This document shows, one piece after another, positions 1-7,960 of a stretch of 28,128 bases of DNA. Each line of letters starts with the position of its first letter. The first letter of the stretch is position 1. The notes under the pieces are model-generated. The model was not told where the DNA came from. It did no database searches and saw nothing but the letters and a program-made list of their open reading frames with translations. The stretch lies in assembly GCA_035524795.1 (NCBI GenBank), contig DATKOF010000003.1, positions 1 through 28,128 on the forward strand, read 5' to 3'. Origin of the DNA: DATKOF01 sp035524795. Its GTDB lineage: Bacteria > Pseudomonadota > Gammaproteobacteria > Burkholderiales > SG8-41. Position numbers and translations under genes: made by a program.

Positions 1-194
1 TGAAGCTGGTGAAGACCACCGCCGTCCAGTACTACGGCCGCGGCTATCAGGACGTGCAGAACCGCGTTCCGAAAATCGCCAACACGACAAAAGACCTCCA
101 CTGGCGTCCCCGCGTCGGGATGAAGCAGGCGCTGAAGCTGATTTTCGACGCCTACCGCGATCACGTCGGCGAAGCGCGGCGGCTGATGGACTGA
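1..194 (+). CDS. NAD-dependent epimerase/decarboxylase, ArnA C-terminal type (3' end only)
   Basis: The last 64 residues of a protein that begins before the window (reading frame from base 3, TGA at 192-194). The segment YYGRGYQDVQNR followed by a P-x-I-x-N and an LxWxP motif matches, from memory, the C-terminus of the ArnA dehydrogenase domain (E. coli has YYGKGYQDVEHR). That domain oxidises and decarboxylates UDP-glucuronate to UDP-4-keto-pentose in the UDP-L-Ara4N pathway, in the cytoplasm. The adjacent ArnD-type gene 25 bases downstream supports this pathway. A GTG at base 9 is inside the gene and not its start. Whether the full protein is bifunctional (formyltransferase plus dehydrogenase) or only the epimerase-like half cannot be seen. 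Confidence 0.8.
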   Translation, partial: KLVKTTAVQYYGRGYQDVQNRVPKIANTTKDLHWRPRVGMKQALKLIFDAYRDHVGEARRLMD

Positions 195-219
195 CAGTCG
201 ATCCGTTTCCACGGCATCG

Positions 220-1131
220 ATGAAGCTCGCGCTCAAGGTCGACGTCGACACCTGGCGCGGCACGCGCGAAGGCGTGCCGCGGCTGGTCGAAATCCTGCAG
301 CGCCACGGCGCGCAGGCGACTTTCCTGTTCAGCCTCGGCCCCGACCACACCGGCCGCGCGATCCGCCGCGTGTTCCGTCCCGGTTTCATCGGCAAAGTAA
401 AACGTACCTCGGTCGCCTCGCACTACGGAATCCGCACGCTGCTTTACGGCACACTGCTGCCGGGCCCCGACATCGGCCAGCGCTGCGCGGATACCCTGCG
501 CCGCGTGCGCGATGCCGGTTTCGAAACCGGCATCCATACCTGGGACCATATCAAATGGCAGGACGGGGTCGCCGGCGCCGATGCGGCGTGGACCGCGCAC
601 CAGATGCAGCTCGCGTGCGACCGCTACCAGGAAATTTTCGGCGAGCCGGCCCGGGTGCACGGCGCCGCTGGCTGGCAGATGAACCGCGCCGCCTACCGGC
701 TGACCCAGCAGCTGGGCTTCGACTACTGCTCGGACACGCGCGGGCGCAGCCCGTTCATCCCAATCTACCAGGCCGAAATCATCGCCTGCCCGCAGCTGCC
801 GACCACGTTGCCGACGCTTGACGAACTGATCGGCCGTGACGGCATCACCGCCGACAACGTTGCCGGGCGCCTGCTGGAACTGACAGCACAGCCGCCGCCT
901 GCCGGCCATGTCTATACGCTGCACGCCGAGCTCGAAGGCATGAAGCTGGCGCCGGTGTTCGAACAACTGCTGGCCGGCTGGCGTGCCCAGGGCTATCGAC
1001 TGGCGGCGCTGCGCGACTGTTTCGCCGAGCTGGCGCCGAAGGCGTTGCCGCGCTGTGCGGTCGAAACCGCCGCCGTGGCGGGCCGCGCCGGCACGCTGGC
1101 GGCGCAGGGCGGAGAATTTCTCGCCGGCTGA
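220..1131 (+). CDS. arnD: ArnD-type deformylase, polysaccharide deacetylase family
   Basis: A 303-residue NodB-fold deacetylase, close in length to E. coli ArnD (about 296). ArnD removes the formyl group from undecaprenyl-phosphate-linked 4-formamido-L-arabinose on the periplasmic face of the inner membrane, before transfer of L-Ara4N to lipid A, which lowers the net negative charge and gives polymyxin tolerance. Visible motifs: the metal/catalytic DVD at residues 8-10 followed by TWRGTREGVP, the HTWDH metal-binding motif at 106-110, AAGW, SDTRG, LPT-x-DE-x-IGRD and YTLHAE, all in ArnD order. It follows the ArnA-type gene by 25 bases, presumably in one operon. No convincing Shine-Dalgarno sequence precedes the ATG at 220. 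The C-terminal 25 residues are Ala/Gly-rich and not family-conserved. Confidence 0.9.
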   Translation: MKLALKVDVDTWRGTREGVPRLVEILQRHGAQATFLFSLGPDHTGRAIRRVFRPGFIGKVKRTSVASHYGIRTLLYGTLLPGPDIGQRCADTLRRVRDAGFETGIHTWDHIKWQDGVAGADAAWTAHQMQLACDRYQEIFGEPARVHGAAGWQMNRAAYRLTQQLGFDYCSDTRGRSPFIPIYQAEIIACPQLPTTLPTLDELIGRDGITADNVAGRLLELTAQPPPAGHVYTLHAELEGMKLAPVFEQLLAGWRAQGYRLAALRDCFAELAPKALPRCAVETAAVAGRAGTLAAQGGEFLAG

Positions 1132-1180
1132 ATGCCGGTCTTGATTATGTAACATATTTGCCCGACAATCTTTGCAACTG

Positions 1181-1639
1181 ATGGCAGACACATCGATCCC
1201 GGATTTCGAATTGCCGGCCACCGGCGGCGGCGTTTTCAGGTTGTCGTCCGAACGCGGCCATCCGCTGGTCCTCTATTTCTACCCGAAGGACAACACGCCC
1301 GGCTGCACCACCGAAGGCCAGCAGTTCCGCGACCTTCACCCGCAGTTCAAAAAGCTCAAGTGCGCGCTTTACGGCGTGTCGCGCGACAGCATGAAGTCGC
1401 ACGAGAATTTCAAGGCCAAAATGGGTTTTCCGTTCGAGTTGCTGTCCGACGCCGAGGAAAAAGCGTGCCGCCTGTTCAACGTGATCAAGATGAAGAACAT
1501 GTACGGCAAGCAGGTGCGCGGCATCGAGCGCAGCACCTTCGTGTTCGACGCGCAGGGCGGGGTCGCGCGCGAGTGGCGCGGCGTCAAGGTGCCCGGCCAC
1601 GCGCAGGAAGTCCTCGATTTCGTCCGGACGCTGAAATAG
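1181..1639 (+). CDS. bcp: thioredoxin-dependent peroxiredoxin, PrxQ/Bcp family
   Basis: A 152-residue cytoplasmic peroxiredoxin that reduces hydrogen peroxide and organic hydroperoxides. The family pattern is clear: YFYPKDNTPGCTTE with the peroxidatic cysteine at residue 42, a FxLLSD segment, and R-x-TFV-x-D near the end. The classical PrxQ resolving cysteine five residues after the peroxidatic one is absent (GCTTEGQQF instead of the usual GCTTEACxF). Two other cysteines (61 and 96) are present, so it may be a 1-Cys type or use another resolving residue. The ATG at 1181 is chosen because a TTG nine bases upstream adds only three residues and the family starts near here. It lies 49 bases after arnD and 34 before the PhoH-like gene. 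Confidence 0.93.
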   Translation: MADTSIPDFELPATGGGVFRLSSERGHPLVLYFYPKDNTPGCTTEGQQFRDLHPQFKKLKCALYGVSRDSMKSHENFKAKMGFPFELLSDAEEKACRLFNVIKMKNMYGKQVRGIERSTFVFDAQGGVAREWRGVKVPGHAQEVLDFVRTLK

Positions 1640-1673
1640 CGCCGCCTTTGTCCAACCTTCCCACAGGAGTCCT

Positions 1674-3107
1674 ATGACCCAGCGCAAGGCACCCTCCGCT
1701 GCCTCCGTCGTCACGCGTCTTCCTTCCACCGTCAAGCTGTTCGTGCTCGATACCAACGTGCTGATGCACGATCCGACCTGCCTGTTCCGCTTCCAGGAAC
1801 ACGATGTCTACATCCCGATGGCAATCCTCGAAGAGCTCGACGCCAACAAGAAAGGCATGTCGGAGGTTGCGCGCAACGCGCGCCAGGCCAGCCGCTTCCT
1901 CGACGACATCGTCAGCGGCAGCAAGCACGACATCGAGCACGGCATCGAGCTGAAGTCCCACAACGGCGGCGAAGCGACCGGCCGGCTGTTCCTGCAGACA
2001 CAGGCGATCAGCGGCGAGCTGCCAGCGCGGCTCGCCGGCGGCAAGGCCGACAATCAGATCATCGGCGTCGTCAAGCACCTGCAGGAAGCGCATCCCGCGC
2101 GCGAGGTGATCCTCGTCAGCAAGGACATCAACATGCGCATCAAGGCGCATGCGCTGGGACTCGCGGCCGAGGATTATTTCAACGACAAGGTGCTCGAAGA
2201 CACCGACCTGCTCTCCACCGGCACGCGCGAGCTGCCGGCAGATTTCTGGGACACGCACGGTGCGGAGATGGAATCATGGCAGCAGTCCGGCCATACCTAC
2301 TACCGCATCCGCGGCCCGCTGTGCTCGAGCCTGCTGATCAACGAATTCGTCCATTACGAGGGCGACCGGCCGTTCTATGCTCAGGTCATGGAGATTTCGG
2401 CCAAGACCGCGATTCTGCAGACGATCAGGGACTATTCCCATCAGCGCAACAACGTGTGGGGCATCGTCGCGCGCAACCGCGAACAGAACTTTGCGCTCAA
2501 CGCGCTGATGAACCCGGAGATCGACTTCGTCACGCTGCTCGGCCAGGCCGGCACCGGCAAGACGCTGCTGACGCTGGCGGCCGGTCTGATGCAGACGCTC
2601 GAACAGAAAGTCTATTCTGAAATCATAATGACCCGCGTCACGGTACCGGTCGGCGAAGACATCGGCTTCCTGCCCGGCACCGAGGAAGAAAAGATGAATC
2701 CGTGGATGGGCGCGCTCGAGGACAATCTCGACGTGCTCGACAACACCGACGACGAAGCCGGCGAATGGGGGCGCGCCGCGACGCGCGACCTGATCCGTTC
2801 GCGGATCAAGGTCAAGTCCCTCAATTTCATGCGCGGCCGTACTTTCATCAACAAGTACCTGATCATCGACGAGGCGCAGAACCTGACGCCGAAACAGATG
2901 AAGACGCTGATCACGCGCGCCGGCCCCGGCACCAAGGTGGTCGTACTCGGCAACATCGCGCAGATCGACACGCCGTACCTGACCGAAGGCAGTTCAGGCC
3001 TGACCTACGTGGTTGACCGTTTCAAGGGCTGGTCGCACAGCGGCCATGTGACGCTGACCCGCGGCGAACGTTCGCGGCTCGCCGACCACGCCGCGGAAGT
3101 GCTGTAG
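1674..3107 (+). CDS. PIN domain-PhoH fusion ATPase (PhoH2/YlaK type)
   Basis: A 477-residue fusion. The N-terminal PIN nuclease domain spans about residues 20-160, with acidic residues in VLDTNVL (D26), EELD (53-56), ADNQI (D126) and SKDINMR (D151), the usual PIN metal-binding set. A linker region follows, then a PhoH-type P-loop ATPase with Walker A GQAGTGKT (290-297), the PhoH signature around VPVGEDIGFLPG, and Walker B LIIDEAQN (396-403). In mycobacteria PIN-PhoH proteins are RNA helicases with sequence-specific RNase activity; the same cytoplasmic RNA-processing role is inferred here. AGGAG sits four bases before the ATG. It is in line with bcp and convergent with dnaB, with only 12 bases between the stop codons and no obvious bidirectional terminator. 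Confidence 0.93.
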   Translation: MTQRKAPSAASVVTRLPSTVKLFVLDTNVLMHDPTCLFRFQEHDVYIPMAILEELDANKKGMSEVARNARQASRFLDDIVSGSKHDIEHGIELKSHNGGEATGRLFLQTQAISGELPARLAGGKADNQIIGVVKHLQEAHPAREVILVSKDINMRIKAHALGLAAEDYFNDKVLEDTDLLSTGTRELPADFWDTHGAEMESWQQSGHTYYRIRGPLCSSLLINEFVHYEGDRPFYAQVMEISAKTAILQTIRDYSHQRNNVWGIVARNREQNFALNALMNPEIDFVTLLGQAGTGKTLLTLAAGLMQTLEQKVYSEIIMTRVTVPVGEDIGFLPGTEEEKMNPWMGALEDNLDVLDNTDDEAGEWGRAATRDLIRSRIKVKSLNFMRGRTFINKYLIIDEAQNLTPKQMKTLITRAGPGTKVVVLGNIAQIDTPYLTEGSSGLTYVVDRFKGWSHSGHVTLTRGERSRLADHAAEVL

Positions 3108-3119
3108 CAGCGGCGCTAG

Positions 3120-4514
3120 CTAGAAGCGCTCGGGGTTGGCGTAGTTCTCGAAACGCGTATTGTGGCCAAGGAAGGTCAGATCGACTTTTCCGATCGGCCC
3201 ATTGCGCTGTTTGCCGATAATGATTTCGGCGATCCCCTTGCGCGGAGTGTCCGGGTTGTAGACCTCGTCCCGATAAATGAACAGAATCACGTCGGCGTCC
3301 TGCTCGATCGCGCCCGATTCCCGGAGGTCGGACATCATCGGCCGCTTGTCCTGCCGTGATTCGAGACTGCGGTTGAGCTGCGAAAGCGCGACCACCGGAA
3401 CGTTCAGCTCCTTGGCCAGCGCCTTCAGCGACCGTGAGATTTCGGAAATCTCGGTCGCCCGGTTTTCTCCCTGGCTCGCGGCTGACATCAACTGCAGATA
3501 GTCGACGACGATCAGCCCCAGTCCCGGTCCGCCGAACTGGCGGTGCAGGCGGCGCGCGCGCGCGCGCAGTTCCAGCGCGTTGAGCGCCGCTGTCTCGTCC
3601 ACGTAAATCGGCGCGTCGCCGAGCTTGCCCATCGCCTTGGTCAATTCGTCCCAGTCGCCGGGCTCCAGATCACCGTTGCGCAGACGCTGCTGATCGACGC
3701 CGCTCAGTGAACCGAGCAGCCGGGTTGCGATCTGGGTGCCGCCCATTTCCATGCTGAATATCGCAACCGGCATCTTCTCGACCAGCGCGACATGCTGGGC
3801 GATGTTGAGCGCAAGCGCGGTCTTGCCCATGCTCGGACGTCCCGCGATGATGATCAGATCGCCCTGCTGCAGGCCCGCAGTCTTCCTGTCCAGATCGGTA
3901 TAGCCGGTCGCGATTCCGGTGACGTCCGACTTGTCGGCGCGCCGGTAGAGGTCGTCGACGCGCGTGATCACCTTCGACATCAGGGTATTCAGATCGACGA
4001 ATCCCTGCCGGCCGCGCGCGCCGGCCTCCGCAATCTGGAATACCCTGCCTTCGGCGTGATCGAGCAATTCCTGCGCCGAGCGGTTGAGCGGACTGAAAGC
4101 CGAGTCGGCGATTTCCATTCCGACCTCGGCCAGCTTGCGCATGATCGAAAGCTCGCGCACGATTTCGGCGTAACGCCGGATGTTGACGGCGCCGGCCGCG
4201 CCGGCCGCCAGCGAATCGATATAGGCGTGCCCGCCGACCTCCTCGAGTTTGCCGCCGCGCTGCAGGCTTTCGGCGACCGTCAGCACGTCGGCCGGCTTGT
4301 TGTCGCCGATCAGCAGCGCAAGGTGATGGTAGATCTGGCGGTGGTCGGCACGATAGAAATCGCCTTCGCCGATGATGTCGCCGATCTTGTCCCACGCCGT
4401 ATTGTCGAGCAGCAGACCGCCGAGCACCGCCTGTTCGGCCGGCACCGAATACGGCGGCAGTTTGAGCGCCTCGACTTGGGCGTCACGGACGAGCGGAACG
4501 GCAGCCTGGGCCAT
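3120..4514 (-). CDS. dnaB: replicative DNA helicase DnaB
   Basis: A 464-residue hexameric 5'-3' helicase of the replication fork, loaded at oriC and interacting with primase. The N-terminal DnaB domain (about residues 18-120) carries PPYSVPAEQAVLG; the C-terminal RecA-like domain has Walker A GRPSMGKTA (225-233), Walker B VVDYLQLM (336-343), and the conserved SQLNRSLESR and DKRPMMSDLRESGAIEQDAD segments. Length is normal for the family (about 460-470). It follows rplI, as in many proteobacteria, but the intrinsic terminator at 4596-4620 between them implies its own promoter within 4515-4595; I found no convincing one. No intein is present. The Shine-Dalgarno region is weak, with AGGGAT about 13 bases from the ATG. 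Confidence 0.97.
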   Translation of the reverse strand: MAQAAVPLVRDAQVEALKLPPYSVPAEQAVLGGLLLDNTAWDKIGDIIGEGDFYRADHRQIYHHLALLIGDNKPADVLTVAESLQRGGKLEEVGGHAYIDSLAAGAAGAVNIRRYAEIVRELSIMRKLAEVGMEIADSAFSPLNRSAQELLDHAEGRVFQIAEAGARGRQGFVDLNTLMSKVITRVDDLYRRADKSDVTGIATGYTDLDRKTAGLQQGDLIIIAGRPSMGKTALALNIAQHVALVEKMPVAIFSMEMGGTQIATRLLGSLSGVDQQRLRNGDLEPGDWDELTKAMGKLGDAPIYVDETAALNALELRARARRLHRQFGGPGLGLIVVDYLQLMSAASQGENRATEISEISRSLKALAKELNVPVVALSQLNRSLESRQDKRPMMSDLRESGAIEQDADVILFIYRDEVYNPDTPRKGIAEIIIGKQRNGPIGKVDLTFLGHNTRFENYANPERF

Positions 4515-4595
4515 GCGCGTAGTTTATCCCTGTCGAAGAATTCGTCGGCGGATCCGGCACTCGATCCGACTGCGCAGAACGCCTGCAATTTACCG

Positions 4596-4620
4596 AAAAA
4601 AAAGAGCTGTCGCCAGCCCT
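4596..4620 (-). terminator. intrinsic terminator of the rpsF-priB-rpsR-rplI operon
   Basis: On the minus strand the transcript forms AGGGCTG-GCGA-CAGCTCT: a seven-pair stem with one G-U pair, closed by a GNRA-type tetraloop (4603-4620), followed immediately by a run of eight U (4596-4603). It lies 57 bases after the rplI stop. This is a textbook rho-independent terminator and separates ribosomal-protein transcription from dnaB. Confidence 0.88.
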
Positions 4621-4677
4621 TTCCCACGGCAAAAATCCGGTAAAAATAATCGCTTTAAATTGAGCAGCTAAGCGGGC

Positions 4678-5130
4678 TCAGGCGGCTTCGCCGAGCACCG
4701 ACACGGTAATCGTGACGACGACATCGGGGTGCAGCACGACCTTGACCGGCTGATCCCCGACCTGCTTGATCGGTCCCTGCGGCATCCGGATCGCCGCCTT
4801 GGACACCTCGAATCCCTGCGCCTTCAGCGCCTCGGCGACATCGACGTTGGTCACCGAACCGAACAGCTTGCCGTCGACACCGGCTTTCTGCGTGATCTGC
4901 ACCAGCAGGCCGTCGAGTCTGGCCGCGCGTTCCTGGGCCAGCGTCAGCGCATCGGCTTGCGCCTTCTCGAGTTCGGCGCGACGCTGTTCGAATTCGGCGA
5001 TATTGGCCGCCGTCGCGCGTTTGGCCTTGCCGTGCGAGATCAGGTAATTGCGGGCATAGCCGTCCTTGACCTTGACGACCTCGCCCAACTGGCCGAGGTT
5101 CGCGATTTTTTCGAGCAGAATCACCTGCAT
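4678..5130 (-). CDS. rplI: 50S ribosomal protein L9
   Basis: A 150-residue protein beginning MQVILLEKIANLGQLGEVVKVK, the N-terminal RNA-binding domain of L9. It has the conserved DGYARNYLI motif, the long connecting helix (about residues 40-75) and the C-terminal domain with KLFGSVT. L9 binds 23S rRNA near the L1 stalk base and helps keep the reading frame. GGAGA lies six bases before the ATG. It is the last gene of the S6-PriB-S18-L9 operon, 30 bases after rpsR, followed by the terminator at 4596-4620. Confidence 0.97.
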   Translation of the reverse strand: MQVILLEKIANLGQLGEVVKVKDGYARNYLISHGKAKRATAANIAEFEQRRAELEKAQADALTLAQERAARLDGLLVQITQKAGVDGKLFGSVTNVDVAEALKAQGFEVSKAAIRMPQGPIKQVGDQPVKVVLHPDVVVTITVSVLGEAA

Positions 5131-5160
5131 TGCAGTCTCCTCAGTTTCCTTTTTCCGCCT

Positions 5161-5451
5161 TCAGTGCAGATCGGTATACGGCAGCAGCGCCAGAAAGCGC
5201 GCGCGCTTGACCGCAACGTCCAGCTGCCGCTGATAATGCGCCTTGGTGCCGGTGATGCGCGCCGGGATGATCTTGCCGTTTTCGTTGATGAAATCCTTGA
5301 GCAGCTCGATGTCCTTGTAGTCGATCTGCTTGATCTTTTCCGCGGTGAAGCGGCAGAATTTTCTGCGGCGGAACAGCTGGCGCGGTGGCCGCTTTTCACG
5401 TTTGTCGCCGCGGCCGCCGCGGCCGCCGGATGTGGTCCTTCTGATAGCCAT
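5161..5451 (-). CDS. rpsR: 30S ribosomal protein S18
   Basis: A 96-residue S18. The core from RKFCRF onward includes IDYKDIELLKDFI, GKIIPARITGTKAHYQRQL and VKRARFLALLPYT, which is diagnostic. S18 forms a heterodimer with S6 on the platform of the 30S subunit. The N-terminus carries about 20 extra Gly/Arg/Lys-rich residues compared with the 75-residue E. coli protein (GGRGGRGDKREKR). It starts four bases after the priB stop, so translation is probably coupled. Confidence 0.97.
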   Translation of the reverse strand: MAIRRTTSGGRGGRGDKREKRPPRQLFRRRKFCRFTAEKIKQIDYKDIELLKDFINENGKIIPARITGTKAHYQRQLDVAVKRARFLALLPYTDLH

Positions 5452-5455
5452 TCAA

Positions 5456-5785
5456 TTACTCCTGTCTCTGTCCTAATTCGGGAGGGCCGCCGGCGACCGT
5501 GCTGACGCCGGTTACATGCAGCGTCAATCTGCGGTCGTCGTTGCCGCGCTGGGCGAGAAACCCCGTCAGCCGCACCGGTTGATTCAAATGCAGCGCGCCC
5601 ACCGCCTGCGCCGTCTCGCCGACTGCAACAGCGGCGACCTCGCAGCGCACCCGGCGCCGCCGCCCGGCCTCGACCTGCATCGAATCGTGCGTCACGGTAA
5701 AGTCGATCGCCGCAACACCGACGGGCGTATGGCGCAACGTACCTCGCTTTGACAGACAGCCGTCGAGCACGAGCCGGTTTTCCAC
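5456..5785 (-). CDS. priB: primosomal replication protein N (PriB)
   Basis: A 109-residue OB-fold single-strand-binding protein. The start MENRLVLDG, the HTPVGV segment, FTVTHDS and the terminal LHVTGV are typical of betaproteobacterial PriB. PriB stabilises PriA on stalled forks and helps reload DnaB, which is encoded three genes downstream. The position between rpsF and rpsR is the diagnostic context. The start is GTG, placed directly after the rpsF stop (TAG then GTG) with no spacer, which suggests translational coupling. The last 12 residues (GPPELGQRQE region) extend beyond the OB fold. Confidence 0.9.
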   Translation of the reverse strand: MENRLVLDGCLSKRGTLRHTPVGVAAIDFTVTHDSMQVEAGRRRRVRCEVAAVAVGETAQAVGALHLNQPVRLTGFLAQRGNDDRRLTLHVTGVSTVAGGPPELGQRQE

Positions 5786-6169
5786 CTATGCCGCGGGCGT
5801 TTCCGCCGCCGCACCCTCTTCCTGCCCACCCTGCATCAGGGAGCGCGATTTTTCTTCCTTCATCATCGGCGACGGCGTGGTCACGGCCGCTGTCATCTTG
5901 ACCGTCAGATGGCGCAGCACTGCATCGTTGAATTTGAATGCGTGCTCGATCTCATCCAGCGTCGCGTTGTCGCATTCGATGTTCATCAGCACGTAATGTG
6001 CCTTGTGGATTTTCTGGATCGGATAGGCAAGCTGACGGCGCCCCCAGTCCTCGAGACGATGGATGCGTCCGCCTTTGGACTGGATCAGCGTCCGGTAACG
6101 CTCGATCATCCCCGGCACCTGTTCGCTCTGGTCGGGATGCACGATAAATACGATTTCATAATGCCGCAT
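5786..6169 (-). CDS. rpsF: 30S ribosomal protein S6
   Basis: A 127-residue S6 starting MRHYEIVFIVHPDQSEQVPGMIERY, with GRRQLAYPIQK and HYVLMNIE, all family signatures. It binds S18 and 16S rRNA in the 30S platform. The C-terminal 30 residues are acidic/Ala-rich (EEKSRS to ETPAA), reminiscent of the variable S6 tail that is glutamylated by RimK in E. coli; no RimK is visible here. GAGGAG lies six bases before the ATG. First gene of the operon, served by the promoter at 6269-6297. Confidence 0.97.
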   Translation of the reverse strand: MRHYEIVFIVHPDQSEQVPGMIERYRTLIQSKGGRIHRLEDWGRRQLAYPIQKIHKAHYVLMNIECDNATLDEIEHAFKFNDAVLRHLTVKMTAAVTTPSPMMKEEKSRSLMQGGQEEGAAAETPAA

Positions 6170-6199
6170 TGGATCTCCTCATGGTCTCGGTATCACACG

Positions 6200-6228
6200 G
6201 CCTCCCGTCATGCGTGAAACGGTGAGGC
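6200..6228 (-). promoter_or_regulatory. hairpin in the rpsF leader, candidate S6:S18 autoregulatory element
   Basis: In the minus-strand transcript GCCTC-A-CCGT, a 10-base loop and ACGG-GAGGC form a nine-pair stem with a single bulged A, about 30 bases before the rpsF start. Bacterial rpsF leaders often carry a hairpin with a CCG box bound by the S6-S18 complex. The hairpin is seen directly; its regulatory role is inferred, because I cannot confirm that the CCG sits in the geometry the known motif requires. Confidence 0.35.
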
Positions 6229-6268
6229 AAGGAAAAATCGCCCGGCGTCGGCCGAGGCGAAGGCGCGG

Positions 6269-6297
6269 ATTCTACAGAGAATCCGGGAACACGGCAA
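6269..6297 (-). promoter_or_regulatory. sigma-70 type promoter of the rpsF operon
   Basis: On the minus strand, -35 TTGCCG (6292-6297), a spacer of 17 bases, and -10 TAGAAT (6269-6274). This predicts a start near 6262 and a leader of about 90 bases before rpsF. A perfect inverted repeat GGATTCT-4-AGAATCC (6267-6284) overlaps the -10 box and could be an operator; that is inference only. Confidence 0.75.
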
Positions 6298-6303
6298 CGC
6301 CTG

Positions 6304-7920
6304 TCAGAATATCAGGGCGATGGCGGCGTGGATCATGTCGTCGTCGCGCCCCTGCTGGCCGGCGGGATCGATGACGTGCGCCCAATCGGCGCGCAGATTG
6401 AAATGCTGGCCGATCGCCAGCCGCCAGCCGATGCCGACGCTGGCGCCGCTCTGATCGGGGGGATCTCCCGGCTGGGGACTGTTGCGGCTGACTGTGCCCA
6501 TGTCGTAAAACGCCAGCGCGCGCAGCCGCACATCCTGCCACGGCAGTTTTACCTGGCTCGAAAAGTCCGGCGTATAGAGCTCGATGCTGGTGGTGTAACC
6601 GCGGTCGTTGGAAACTTCGCGCTGGTTGAACCCGCGCACGGAATCGGGACCGCCGAACCCGAACTGCTCCCCCGGCACCAGAGCATCGGAAGTCACCTGG
6701 TCTGCGAAGACCGCGCGCACCTGCCAGTCCTTCGGCAACAGGCGCAAGTACGTGGCACCCAGCCGCCACACACGATAACCGGCACGCGCGTCAAACCGGT
6801 CGAGCTTGAAGTCGGCATCGGTCCCGTCGTTGCCGCCCGGAAACAGGTTCTGCGCCCAGCTCAGATAAAACTGCAACTGCGCCTGTTTCATGCGCCACAG
6901 CCCGTTATAGGTCACACTGACCGGATGCACCGTGATGTCGTCAACGCCGCCGACACCGCTGAGCCGGACGCCGCTCTGCTCCAGCTCCGGCTTATAGGCG
7001 CGGTAATCGATGCCGACGGTGACTTTGTGTTCGTAGGCGCCGCCCAGTAGTTTCGACAGGTAAATGTTGTAGTGCGCTCCATAGACGCTGCCGCTGCCGC
7101 TGACGTTGAATACGTCCTGTATGGTGCCGGAATCGACATTGGAATAAGCGGCGAGAAGATCCAGGGAACTGTTATGAGCGTAAAACGGTATGTGATAACC
7201 GGCAAAAGCGATCTTGACGTCGCTTGCCTCCGTCGGCGACGTCTGATACTGGACGGTCAGTGTCTGGTCGCGGTCGAACAGGTTCGAATGCTGGAAGCCG
7301 ACCCCCAGGCGTTCATTGCCGGTTTCCTTGGTGCCGGTATTGTCAAGCGTGGCGAAATAGCGGAGCGGCTTGACATCCTTGATCTTGACGACCGCATCCA
7401 GTTCATCGTCGGTATCGCCGGACCGCAGCAGCACCGTGGTCTGCTTGGTCGGGTGCTCGTCCAGCAACTGCAGATTGCGGGCGATTGCCTGCGCGTTCGG
7501 CGGCGTGCCTTCCTTCAGGGTCGGCAGACTGGCGCGGACATTGGCGACATCGAAATATTTATTGTCTTCGACCTTGACCTTGCCGATGCGCGGCTCCGTC
7601 ACCCGCAACTTAACCACTCCGGCCGTGATGTCCTGCTCCGGCAACAGCACCTGGACCGAACCGTAACCGCGGTTGCGATAGGCCTGTTCGAGCGCTTCCA
7701 GCGCGCGTTGAATGTCGCCAAAGTCCTTGTCATCGCCGGTATAGGAAGCAACGATATGCTCGACTTCGGCGGCGCTGAGCAGCGTATTGCCCGTAACGTC
7801 GAAGCGCACGATGCGGAATTTCTGGGTGGTCGCTGCGTCAGCAGCTTGCGCCGCGGCCACCGGCACGTACGCCGATAACACGCCGGCAAGGACGATGCCC
7901 GCTAACAGGTTACGGCTCAT
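6304..7920 (-). CDS. two-partner secretion outer-membrane transporter, TpsB/ShlB/FhaC type
   Basis: A protein of 538 residues from the ATG at 7920 (547 from an in-frame ATG at 7947). TpsB proteins are 16-strand outer-membrane barrels with two periplasmic POTRA domains that export one large TpsA partner (haemolysin or adhesin). From 7920 the protein opens with an Arg-led hydrophobic signal peptide ending near VAAAQA. The first POTRA covers roughly residues 35-110, including the Y-x-x-x-GY-x-S and the P-x-QDI-x-x-G-x-x-x-L-x-V motifs of ShlB/FhaC; the second runs to about 190. The barrel follows, with the conserved SVRGF loop-6 tip after GFGGPD, and a terminal aromatic residue (IALIF) as needed for Bam insertion. 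The promoter position (start near 7954) leaves almost no leader for the 7947 ATG, so 7920 is preferred. No TpsA gene is visible nearby. Confidence 0.88.
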   Translation of the reverse strand: MSRNLLAGIVLAGVLSAYVPVAAAQAADAATTQKFRIVRFDVTGNTLLSAAEVEHIVASYTGDDKDFGDIQRALEALEQAYRNRGYGSVQVLLPEQDITAGVVKLRVTEPRIGKVKVEDNKYFDVANVRASLPTLKEGTPPNAQAIARNLQLLDEHPTKQTTVLLRSGDTDDELDAVVKIKDVKPLRYFATLDNTGTKETGNERLGVGFQHSNLFDRDQTLTVQYQTSPTEASDVKIAFAGYHIPFYAHNSSLDLLAAYSNVDSGTIQDVFNVSGSGSVYGAHYNIYLSKLLGGAYEHKVTVGIDYRAYKPELEQSGVRLSGVGGVDDITVHPVSVTYNGLWRMKQAQLQFYLSWAQNLFPGGNDGTDADFKLDRFDARAGYRVWRLGATYLRLLPKDWQVRAVFADQVTSDALVPGEQFGFGGPDSVRGFNQREVSNDRGYTTSIELYTPDFSSQVKLPWQDVRLRALAFYDMGTVSRNSPQPGDPPDQSGASVGIGWRLAIGQHFNLRADWAHVIDPAGQQGRDDDMIHAAIALIF

Positions 7921-7960
7921 GATGGAAAAATGCGCTTCCTGAAACATGGAAATGGTGATG

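Noticed and set aside
1141..1169. Promoter TTGATT-17-GACAAT for bcp
   Set aside because: Only four of six matches in each box, and it would leave about five bases of leader before the ATG at 1181.
6267..6284. Terminator for the tpsB-like gene
   Set aside because: The inverted repeat GGATTCT/AGAATCC has no U-tract and coincides with the rpsF -10 box.
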